From Planctomycetota bacterium (GTDB taxonomy: Bacteria > Planctomycetota > Phycisphaerae > Phycisphaerales > UBA1924): a stretch of 17,644 bases of DNA. Every line of letters begins with the position of its first letter. Positions within the stretch are counted from its first letter, which is position 1. Of this stretch, positions 1 through 7,077 are shown piece after piece. The stretch covers positions 1-17,644 of the forward strand of contig JAEYTB010000179.1 of NCBI GenBank assembly GCA_023434205.1, given 5' to 3'. The position numbers and the translations under genes were made by a program. The notes under the pieces are model-generated. The model saw only the letters and a list, made by a program, of their open reading frames with translations, was not told where the DNA came from and did not search any database.

Positions 1-2711
1 TCGTCGAGTCCGGCAAGGCCGACAAGCTCAAGACCCTCGACGAGTGGACCCGCCGCATGGCCGTGCGCCGCGAGTGCCAGAAGCACGCCGAGAAGTACAT
101 CAAGCTCCAGGCCGGCCAGATGCAGCGCCTGCTCACCCTCGCCGACTACGAGCACCCCTACCTCACCATGGCGCCGCAGTACGAGGGCGACACCCTCGAG
201 GTGCTCGCCACCCTGCTCGAGCGCAGCCTGGTCTACCGCGCGCTCAAGCCGGTTCACTGGTCCATCGCTAATGAGACCGCCCTCGCCGAGGCCGAGCTCG
301 AGTACTACGACCGCGAGGACATGTCCGTCTACGTGGACTTCGAGGCCGCCGACACCGACGCGGTCTATGACGCCTTCGGCCTGAAGGATGAAGAGAACGC
401 GGAGGAGGTGGAGCATGGAGAGGAGCGCGCGGACGGTGCTGCACCGGCAGACGAGAAGCGGGGAGGGCCGCCCAAGGGCCGCCCCGGCCAGCGCCCCACG
501 TTCATGATCTGGACCACCACGCCGTGGACCCTGCCCGCCAACCTCGCCATCGCCGTGAACCCCAGGTTTGAGTACGCGCTGGTGTGGGTGGACGGCAACG
601 TCACCGTCATGGCCGCGGAGGCCGTGGACCGCGTCACGCGGCTCGCCAAGTCGGAAGAGGTCTCGATCCTCGCCCGCACCACCGGCGACAAGCTCGTCGG
701 CCTGCGCTACCGCCACCCCTTCGTCAACCTGGGCGCCCAGGAAGGCGTCGCCTCCCCATCTTTCACCTCCGCCGCGCGCCAGCAGGCCACCACCGACAAG
801 GTCTACTCCGTCATGGGCGCCGACTACGTCACGCTCGAGGACGGCACGGGCCTTGTCCACACCGCCCCCGGCCACGGCACCGAGGACTACCAGACCGGCC
901 TGCGCGAGGGCCTGCCTATCTACTGCCCCGTCCGCGCCGACGGCACCTACGACGCCACCGTCCCCGAGTGGCTCCGGGGCCTCTCCGTGTGGGACGCCAA
1001 CGAGAAGGTCACGAAGCACCTCCGCGACTCGGGCCACCTGTTCTTCGACCACACGTTCACCCACAGCTACCCCCACGACTGGCGCAGCAAGACCCCCACG
1101 ATCTACCGCTGCACCGAGCAGTGGTTTGTCGCGGTGGACCAGGCGTTCGACGTGCCCGACCACGCCAAGGCGTCTCTCCGCGACCGGTCGATGGCCGCGG
1201 TCTCGCCCGGCGAGTCCGCTGTCAAGTTTGTCCCCGAGTGGGGCCGCAACCGCATGCGCGGCATGCTCGAGTCGCGCCCTGACTGGTGCATCTCCCGCCA
1301 GCGAGCGTGGGGCCTGCCCATCCCCGCTTTCGTGCTCGAGGACGGATCCACGTTCATGACACCCGCCTCGGTACGAGCCGTCATCGCGCTGGTCAAGGCC
1401 AAGGGCTCCGACGCCTGGTTCCAGCTCTCCCCCGCCGAGCTGCTCGCCGGCTACAACGCCGCGGCCGACCCGCACGCATCCGCCGGCGTGAAGGCCGCCG
1501 CGGCGTCCAACTGGTCCACCCTCAAGAAGGGCGGCGACATCATCGACGTCTGGTTTGAGTCCGGCTCCTCCTGGAACTCCGTCATCCGCGCCCGCGACCT
1601 GGGCTACCCCGCCGACCTCTACCTCGAGGGCTCCGACCAGCACCGCGGCTGGTTCCAGGCCTCCCTCCTCCCCGCGCTGGGCGTCACCGGCCAGCCGCCC
1701 TTCAAGACCCTGCTCACGCACGGCTTCATGGTGGACAAGGACGGCCGCAAGCTCTCCAAGTCCCGCTCCGACGCCGCGCGCTACGAGGTGGACAACCTCA
1801 CCGTCGAGTTCGGCGTCGACGTGATGCGCTGGTGGGTCGCTTCGCTGCCCTACGAGAACGACGTGAAGGTCGATGTCGAGTTCTTCGCGCTCGCGGGCGA
1901 GAGCTACCGCAAGGTCCGCAACACGCTCCGCTTCATGCTCAGCAACCTCGGCGGCCCCGCCCCGCAGGCCGACTTCCCCCCCACTTCGCTCGACGCCTGG
2001 ATCCTCTCCGAGTTCAACCGCGTTTCCGAGGCCGTGATCTCCGCGTACAAGGCCTACGACTTCAAGTCCGCGCAGTCCAGGCTCTACGACTTCTGCAACG
2101 ACACCCTCAGCGCCGTCTACCTCGCCGCCGTCAAGGACCGCCTCTACTGCGACAAGGCCGACGCCCCGCGCCGCCGCCGCACCCAGGCCGCGCTCTTCGC
2201 CCTCACCGACGGCCTGTGCCGTCTGCTCGCACCGATCCTCCCCCACACCGCCGACGAAGCCTTCCGCGCCCTCCACAACGCCGGGCCCGACAGCGACCTC
2301 TGCGTCCACCTCGCCACCTACAACCCGCCGCTGATCGTGACGGCCGACCCCGGCTGGCAGACCCTCATGCAGAATCGCCCCGCGGCCCTCCTTGAGCTCG
2401 AGAAGACCCGCCAGCAACTCCGCGAGCAGGAGTCCGCGGGCGACCCCGGCGCGAAGTCCGCCGAGGCGCTCGACTTTGGCGTCACACTCCCCGACCCCAC
2501 GGGCGCCCTCGGCGCGTTCGACGCCGTGGACATCGCGGACCTCCTTGGGGTGAGCCTCGCGCGCGTCGATGCGGCCGCCACCACGGTCTCCGTCGAGGAC
2601 CGCCGCACCCAGCCGCAGTGCGAGCGCTCGTGGAAGCGCGACGGCACGGTCCGGCAGCGCAGCGACGGCGGCCTCCTCACCGACCGCGATGCCCAGGCCA
2701 TCGGCGTGTAG
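1..2711 (+). CDS. ileS: Isoleucyl-tRNA synthetase, 5'-truncated by window edge
   Basis: Class I aminoacyl-tRNA synthetase that charges tRNA-Ile with isoleucine in the cytoplasm. The frame is open from base 3, so the true start and the HIGH motif lie before the window. The threonine-rich editing-domain signature TTTPWTLPAN is at 513-542, WCISRQRAWGLPIP at 1284-1325, DVWFESGSSW near 1545-1575, and a KLSKS version of KMSKS at 1749-1763. The stretch LPYENDVKVDVEF followed by YRKVRNTLRF is typical of bacterial-type IleRS, and an anticodon-binding domain follows. A low-complexity Glu/Gly/Pro-rich insertion lies at about 390-490, before the editing motif. The C-terminal zinc finger is degenerate: it reads CERS from 2619, and the second Cys pair is replaced by TDRD. 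No terminator with a T-run follows; a hairpin at 2810-2835 could serve. The family identity is certain. Confidence 0.97.
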   Translation, partial: VESGKADKLKTLDEWTRRMAVRRECQKHAEKYIKLQAGQMQRLLTLADYEHPYLTMAPQYEGDTLEVLATLLERSLVYRALKPVHWSIANETALAEAELEYYDREDMSVYVDFEAADTDAVYDAFGLKDEENAEEVEHGEERADGAAPADEKRGGPPKGRPGQRPTFMIWTTTPWTLPANLAIAVNPRFEYALVWVDGNVTVMAAEAVDRVTRLAKSEEVSILARTTGDKLVGLRYRHPFVNLGAQEGVASPSFTSAARQQATTDKVYSVMGADYVTLEDGTGLVHTAPGHGTEDYQTGLREGLPIYCPVRADGTYDATVPEWLRGLSVWDANEKVTKHLRDSGHLFFDHTFTHSYPHDWRSKTPTIYRCTEQWFVAVDQAFDVPDHAKASLRDRSMAAVSPGESAVKFVPEWGRNRMRGMLESRPDWCISRQRAWGLPIPAFVLEDGSTFMTPASVRAVIALVKAKGSDAWFQLSPAELLAGYNAAADPHASAGVKAAAASNWSTLKKGGDIIDVWFESGSSWNSVIRARDLGYPADLYLEGSDQHRGWFQASLLPALGVTGQPPFKTLLTHGFMVDKDGRKLSKSRSDAARYEVDNLTVEFGVDVMRWWVASLPYENDVKVDVEFFALAGESYRKVRNTLRFMLSNLGGPAPQADFPPTSLDAWILSEFNRVSEAVISAYKAYDFKSAQSRLYDFCNDTLSAVYLAAVKDRLYCDKADAPRRRRTQAALFALTDGLCRLLAPILPHTADEAFRALHNAGPDSDLCVHLATYNPPLIVTADPGWQTLMQNRPAALLELEKTRQQLREQESAGDPGAKSAEALDFGVTLPDPTGALGAFDAVDIADLLGVSLARVDAAATTVSVEDRRTQPQCERSWKRDGTVRQRSDGGLLTDRDAQAIGV

Positions 2712-2809
2712 CGCGCTCTCGGACCTTCCCCGCCCCCACCCGCCTCCCGCACCCGCCTCACCACCCGCACAGCCCCACCGCACCCGACGCCCATCCGCCA
2801 CACGCGACA

Positions 2810-2839
2810 GGGTCGGCCCGACCACGGGCCGATCCTTCT
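2810..2839 (+). terminator. Hairpin between ileS and the GHKL ATPase gene
   Basis: A 10-bp stem (2810-2819 with 2826-2835, one G-U pair) encloses a 6-nt loop and is followed by TTCT. It may end ileS transcription. It finishes only 8 nt before the ATG at 2844, so it could instead mask the ribosome binding region of the next gene. The T-run is poor, so terminator function is uncertain. Confidence 0.4.
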
Positions 2840-2843
2840 CGCG

Positions 2844-3701
2844 ATGACCGGCGAGCCTGACAACACGCCCTCCAACACCGGCCGCGTCCGGCCCCCGATG
2901 ACCGGGGCCAATAACGCCGCCGTGGGACCGCTCGCCAGCTACGAAGAGGTCGAGCACCTCGCGGCCCTCATCACACGCCTGAACGGCCTGCTCGAGGGCT
3001 CCCGCTCCAGCCTGGAATCCCTCAAGTCCCGCCTGTCCGGCGAGGGCGTGCTCGCCGTGGCCACCGCCGGCGAGGTGCAGCGCCAGATGAACACGGCCGC
3101 CGAGGCCCTTGAGCGCATGAGCGAGCTCGTCCACACCGCCATGCAGGGCCCGGCCCTCCCGCTGGGCTCCGCCGCGGTCTCACGCTCCCGCCCTGTCACC
3201 CTGGGCGAGGCCGTGGCGCACGCCGTCGAGCTGCTCACGCCCACCGCCCGGACCCGCGGCATCGAGATCCACTCGCAGCTCTCACCCGGCATCACCGCCC
3301 TTCCCTCCGGCGCGCTCTACACCGTCGTCCTCAACGGCCTTCAGAACGCCGTGGAGTCGATCTCACGCCGGGGCGTCCGCGGCCGCATCGATATCTCGGC
3401 CCGCTACGACAAGGCCCCCGTCGTCGGCGGCTACGGACGCGACTCCCGCGACTGGTTCGTGCTGGAGATCACCGACGACGGCGTCGGCGTGCCGCTGGGC
3501 AACGCCTCCCGCGTCTTTGACCTTGGCTTCAGCACCAAGCCCCGCGGCGCCGGCGTCGGCCTCGCCGTGGCGCGCAACGTGGTGCAGGGCATGGGCGGCA
3601 CGATCGAGCTCACGCCCCGAGAGGGTGTCCGCGGCGGGGCCGTCCTCCGCGTCCGCTTCCCTGCGCAGGCCGCCGCGGTCCGCCTCGGCGGCGCCGCCTG
3701 A
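2844..3701 (+). CDS. GHKL-type (histidine-kinase-like) ATPase, soluble
   Basis: A 285-residue protein whose C-terminal half is a HATPase_c (Bergerat fold) domain. The N box is NGLQNAVE (164-171), the G1 box DDGVGV (211-216), the F-box-like segment VFDLGFSTK (224-232) and the G2 box GAGVGL (235-240). The N-terminal half (about 33-100) is predicted helical and could dimerise. It holds no HE[LIV][RK]NP-type phosphoacceptor motif; the histidines present (38, 97, 126, 143) are not in that context. There is no membrane segment, signal peptide, PAS or receiver domain. It may therefore be an unusual histidine kinase or an anti-sigma-like or other GHKL regulator. No cognate response regulator is nearby. 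Neither ATG 2844 nor the in-frame ATG 2898 has a clear Shine-Dalgarno sequence; I keep the longer form. Its stop lies 1 nt from the stop of the convergent kinase gene. Confidence 0.85.
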   Translation: MTGEPDNTPSNTGRVRPPMTGANNAAVGPLASYEEVEHLAALITRLNGLLEGSRSSLESLKSRLSGEGVLAVATAGEVQRQMNTAAEALERMSELVHTAMQGPALPLGSAAVSRSRPVTLGEAVAHAVELLTPTARTRGIEIHSQLSPGITALPSGALYTVVLNGLQNAVESISRRGVRGRIDISARYDKAPVVGGYGRDSRDWFVLEITDDGVGVPLGNASRVFDLGFSTKPRGAGVGLAVARNVVQGMGGTIELTPREGVRGGAVLRVRFPAQAAAVRLGGAA

Positions 3702-3702
3702 G

Positions 3703-6384
3703 CTACTTCACTGAGTACTTCTCCGCCTCCGCCGGCCGCTCCCACGCCTTGTAGAGCGCGGCCAACGCCTCGCGTGTGCGCTGGACGTGCGGGTGCGCCC
3801 TGCCCAGCCGCTCCTCCAGCACCGTCAGCGCCTTCAGCAGGTTCCCCTCGGCTTCTTCGAACTTGCGCATGTCGGTCTGGCACTGCCCGAGCCCCAGCCG
3901 GAACGCCGCGGGCAGCCAGTGCGAGGGCACCGCCCTGTCCGCGTCCGCGACGAGCGAGAGGAACACCTGCTCCGACTCCTCGTAACGCTGCTGCTTGTGC
4001 AGCACTCGCCCCAGGTTGTTCCGCGTGGTCATCGTGTTCTGGTGCGCCGCCCCATGGAGACGCGTCTGCGCGTCCAGCACTCTCCAGTACAACGGCTCCG
4101 CCTCCGAGTACCGCTCCGTGAACAGGTACCCCGAGGCCAGGTTGTTCGTGAGCGTCAGCGTGCGAGGGTTCTCCTCGCCCAACTGCGCCGCCGTCAATCC
4201 GCGGCAGTGCTCGTAGAGCGCCACCGCATCGTCGTACCGCTTCAAATCGTTGTAGCACTCCGCGAGGTTGCTCTCCAGCCCCAAAGTCTCCAGGTGCTCC
4301 TCACCCCGCACGCGCCGGCTGATCTCCAGGATCTTCTCGAGCCGCACGCTCGCCCCCGCCGCGTCCCCCAGCCGCCGCTGCGCGCTCACCGCGTTGGCCC
4401 GCGCGCTCAGTGTGTGGGGGTGCTCAGGCCCGTAGGCCCGCTCGGCCAGCGCCGCCGCCTGCTCGTACACCGGGAAGGCGTCGCGCGGCCTGCCCTGGTC
4501 CGTAATCGCCAGCGCCAGGTTCGCCAGCGCACTCGACCGCCGCCCGTCGGACACGCCGCTGCGCTCCGCCAGCTCCAGCGCCGCGCGCAGCTCCCGCTCG
4601 GCCTCGGCGCCCTTGCGTTCCAGAAGGTACACCTGCCCCATCAGGTTCCCCGCCGTGTACAGACGGTCCTCCTGCCCGGGCATCGCCCGCAGCCTCGTCA
4701 TCACGTCGGCGAGAGTCTCCCGGGCCGCGGCGCTCTTGCGCAGCTTGTTCTGCGTGTCCGCGAGGTCCAGCCGCGTGTCAAGCGTGTCCGGGTGGTCCTC
4801 ACCCAGCAGCGCCGACCGCAGCGCCGCCGCTCGTGAAAGGTGCTCTTCCGACTCGGTCAGCCGCCCCAGCGCCTGGTACGCCAGCCCGATCGTCTGCCGC
4901 ACGACCGCCTCGGCCTCCGGCTGCTCCTTGAACGACGCCCCCACCTCCGCCGCGGCGGCGTCCAGCACCTCCACCACTTTCGTGTCGATCCCGTCCTTGT
5001 CCGGCCGTCCTGACGACAGCATTTGCCGGATGAAGAGCAGCGCCCGGTTCGCCTTCTCTGCCTCACGCTGCGCGCTGGTGCGCGCAGCGGTCTCGGCCCG
5101 GAGCGCGACGTCCACCCGGTCCTTGGCGTTTGACGCCGCCACCGCCGCGTACAGCGAGGCGCCCGAAACCGCGACCAGCGCGATCGCCGCCGCGGCCCCC
5201 GCCCCGACCAGCGCCCGGTTCCGCCGCGCAAACTTCCGCACCTGGTACGCCGCGCTGGGCGGCCGCGCCATGATCGGCTGGTCCGCCAGCGACCGCCGGA
5301 TGTCCGCCGCGAACTCCGCCGCCGAGGCGTACCGCCTTCCCGGGGCCTTCTCGAGCGCCTTCGCGAAGATGACCTCGGCATCCCCCGCCAGCTCGCGCCG
5401 CACGCGGGACAGCGGCGCCGCCTCCACGTCCTGGATGATCCGCGTCACCTCCGCGAACGGCTTCTCCGACAGCTCGTACGGCAGCCGCCCCGTCAGCACC
5501 TCGTAGCCCACCAGCGCCAGCGCATAAACGTCGCTCCGCACATCCGCCGCCCGCGCATCACCGCCGATCTGCTCCGGGCTCATGTACCGCACCGTGCCCA
5601 CGAGCTGGCCCGGGTCGGTCACCATCGTCGCGTCGGGCCGTTCGTCCGCGATCCTCGCCACGCCAAAGTCCAGGATCTTGGCCAGCGGCCCCGACGCGAA
5701 CGAGCCCGTCCCGTCCAACCCGCCCGCGCCCGCCGGCCCCTCCCCCGCCTGCACCAGGATGTTCGCCGGCTTGAGGTCCCGGTGGATCACACCCTTGGTG
5801 TGCGCGTGGTGCAGCGCATCGGCCACCTGCGCGATCAGCGCCAGCCGCTGCCGAACCCCCAACCCCTCCCCCTCCACGAACGCGGTGATCTGCCGCCCTT
5901 CGACCAGCTCCATCGCCAGGTACGGGCACGCCCCCCACGCCGTCTCCGCCGTCCCCACCTCATACACCGCCGCGATGCCCGGGTGCTGCAGCCGGGCCAG
6001 CGCCTCGGCCTCGCGCTCGAACCGCCGCACGCCCCCGGTCGTCGCCAGCGCCCGCATCACCTTTAGCGCCACGACCCGGCGCGGCTGCTCCTGCTCCGCC
6101 CGGTACACCACCCCCATGCCGCCCTCGCCCAGCACCCCCAGCACCCGGAACCGCCCGATCCGCGCCGGGAGACCCGCCACGCCGTCGGCTGCGATCACCG
6201 CGCTCGCGACCGGCGTGTCCAACGCTGAGCTCACCGCGTCATGGGCCAGCAGCGACTCCACCTCGGCCCGGAGCGCCGCATCCCCCCCGCACATCTCTCC
6301 CACGACGCGCGCCCGCTCGCCCCCCGGCAACCCCCGCGCCGCGATGAACACCTCGCCCGCCCGATCGTGCAGCGTCCGGTCCAT
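3703..6384 (-). CDS. Membrane-anchored Ser/Thr protein kinase with kinesin-light-chain-like TPRs
   Basis: An 893-residue Hanks-type kinase of the Pkn family. After an N-terminal segment of about 75 residues, the kinase domain shows the glycine loop GEGGMG (86-91), the ATP lysine in ALKV (K108), the catalytic HRDLKPAN (201-208), DFG (239-241) and SPE (269-271), so it should be active. A Gly/Ala-rich insertion (about 211-235) lies between the catalytic loop and DFG. One transmembrane helix (about 392-414) follows, then a coiled region and an extracytoplasmic TPR array to the C terminus. Its 42-residue repeats are marked by LGEDHPDTL, YGPEHPHTL, RGEEHLETL, LGEENPRTL and LGRAHPHVQ, the TPR_10/TPR_12 style. 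The start ATG lies 3 nt after the stop of the ECF sigma gene, so the two are almost certainly cotranscribed and translationally coupled. The substrate is unknown; the sigma factor is a likely partner by context. Confidence 0.95.
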   Translation of the reverse strand: MDRTLHDRAGEVFIAARGLPGGERARVVGEMCGGDAALRAEVESLLAHDAVSSALDTPVASAVIAADGVAGLPARIGRFRVLGVLGEGGMGVVYRAEQEQPRRVVALKVMRALATTGGVRRFEREAEALARLQHPGIAAVYEVGTAETAWGACPYLAMELVEGRQITAFVEGEGLGVRQRLALIAQVADALHHAHTKGVIHRDLKPANILVQAGEGPAGAGGLDGTGSFASGPLAKILDFGVARIADERPDATMVTDPGQLVGTVRYMSPEQIGGDARAADVRSDVYALALVGYEVLTGRLPYELSEKPFAEVTRIIQDVEAAPLSRVRRELAGDAEVIFAKALEKAPGRRYASAAEFAADIRRSLADQPIMARPPSAAYQVRKFARRNRALVGAGAAAAIALVAVSGASLYAAVAASNAKDRVDVALRAETAARTSAQREAEKANRALLFIRQMLSSGRPDKDGIDTKVVEVLDAAAAEVGASFKEQPEAEAVVRQTIGLAYQALGRLTESEEHLSRAAALRSALLGEDHPDTLDTRLDLADTQNKLRKSAAARETLADVMTRLRAMPGQEDRLYTAGNLMGQVYLLERKGAEAERELRAALELAERSGVSDGRRSSALANLALAITDQGRPRDAFPVYEQAAALAERAYGPEHPHTLSARANAVSAQRRLGDAAGASVRLEKILEISRRVRGEEHLETLGLESNLAECYNDLKRYDDAVALYEHCRGLTAAQLGEENPRTLTLTNNLASGYLFTERYSEAEPLYWRVLDAQTRLHGAAHQNTMTTRNNLGRVLHKQQRYEESEQVFLSLVADADRAVPSHWLPAAFRLGLGQCQTDMRKFEEAEGNLLKALTVLEERLGRAHPHVQRTREALAALYKAWERPAEAEKYSVK

Positions 6385-6387
6385 GCC

Positions 6388-6954
6388 TCACACCCCCGGG
6401 CCCAACTCCCGCCTCAGCCACGCCCGCGCCACCGCCCACTCGTTCTCAATGGTCGTCGTCGAGACGCCCAGCGTCTCCGCCGCCGCCTCGATGCTCAGCC
6501 CCCCGAAGAACCGGAGCTCAACGATCCGCGCCTGCCGCGCACTCAGCGTCGCCAGCTTTGCCAGCGCATCATCCAGCGCGACCAGGTCCAGCACGCTCCC
6601 GCCCGTCCAGCCCACCCCCGAGTCGAGCGTCAGCCGCGTCCAGTCGCCCCCGCGCTTGGCCGCCCCCCGCGCCCGTGCCCCGTCCACGAGGATCCGCCGG
6701 ATCATCGTCGCCGCCACGGCAAAGAAGTGGTTCCTGTCCCGATAATGCGCCCGCTCCTGGTCCACCATGCGCAGGTACGCCTCGTGGACCACCGCCGTGG
6801 CCTGCAGGGTCTGGTCCGGCCGCCCCAGTTGGCTCTGCGCGAGGGCGCGGAGTTCTTCATACACCAGCGGCATCAGGCGGTCGGCCGCCCGCGCATCGCC
6901 CCCGCTGATGGCCGCCAGCACGGCCGTGACGTCTTGTTTGGGGGTCCCGGTCAT
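6388..6954 (-). CDS. ECF-subfamily RNA polymerase sigma factor
   Basis: A 188-residue sigma factor of the planctomycete-rich Sigma70_ECF group (PF07638/TIGR02999-like). Region 2 runs from about residue 20 and contains LMPLVYEELRALA, the family signature TLQATAVVHEAYLRMVD, and HFFAVAATMIRRILVD followed by RARGAAKRGG. Region 4 near the C terminus contains LSARQARIVELRFFGGLS and the recognition helix around STTTIENEWAVARAWLRREL. The ATG at 6954 starts the conserved region (MTGTPKQDV). The open frame continues upstream on this strand only as a high-GC shadow of the divergent gene. No anti-sigma factor with a membrane segment is adjacent; the kinase immediately downstream (3-nt gap) is the usual companion of this sigma group and probably controls it. 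Target promoters cannot be read from the sequence. Confidence 0.95.
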   Translation of the reverse strand: MTGTPKQDVTAVLAAISGGDARAADRLMPLVYEELRALAQSQLGRPDQTLQATAVVHEAYLRMVDQERAHYRDRNHFFAVAATMIRRILVDGARARGAAKRGGDWTRLTLDSGVGWTGGSVLDLVALDDALAKLATLSARQARIVELRFFGGLSIEAAAETLGVSTTTIENEWAVARAWLRRELGPGV

Positions 6955-7077
6955 TTTCTTATGAACGTGGCTTGGGAGGGCGGACCTGCTTCCCGCGTTA
7001 CGAAGAGACCAGTCTACCGCCGGACGCCCCCGAGCGGAACCGGCATCTGGTCCGGCACGCGGAATCTGGAGAGCGCC
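6955..7077. promoter_or_regulatory. Divergent intergenic region between sigma/kinase operon and giant secreted protein
   Basis: This 123-nt region must hold the 5' signals of both the sigma-kinase operon (leftward) and the repeat protein gene (rightward). I see no convincing -35/-10 pair on either strand. A 4-bp inverted repeat with a 2-nt centre (AGAC-CA-GTCT, 7006-7015) is the only dyad and is weak. A GGAAC box at 7036-7040 recalls ECF -35 elements but lacks a correctly spaced partner. For the rightward gene, GGAG at 7068-7071, 6 nt before ATG 7078, is a good ribosome binding site. Confidence 0.4.

Noticed and set aside
3787..4836. Plus-strand frame of 349 codons opposite the kinase TPR region
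   Set aside because: Arg/Pro/Leu/His-rich composition typical of an out-of-frame reading; the minus strand carries clear TPRs.
7036..7055. ECF-type promoter (GGAAC with a GTC box) upstream of the repeat protein
   Set aside because: The second box lies only about 8 nt away instead of the usual 15-17 nt, so the pair is not credible.
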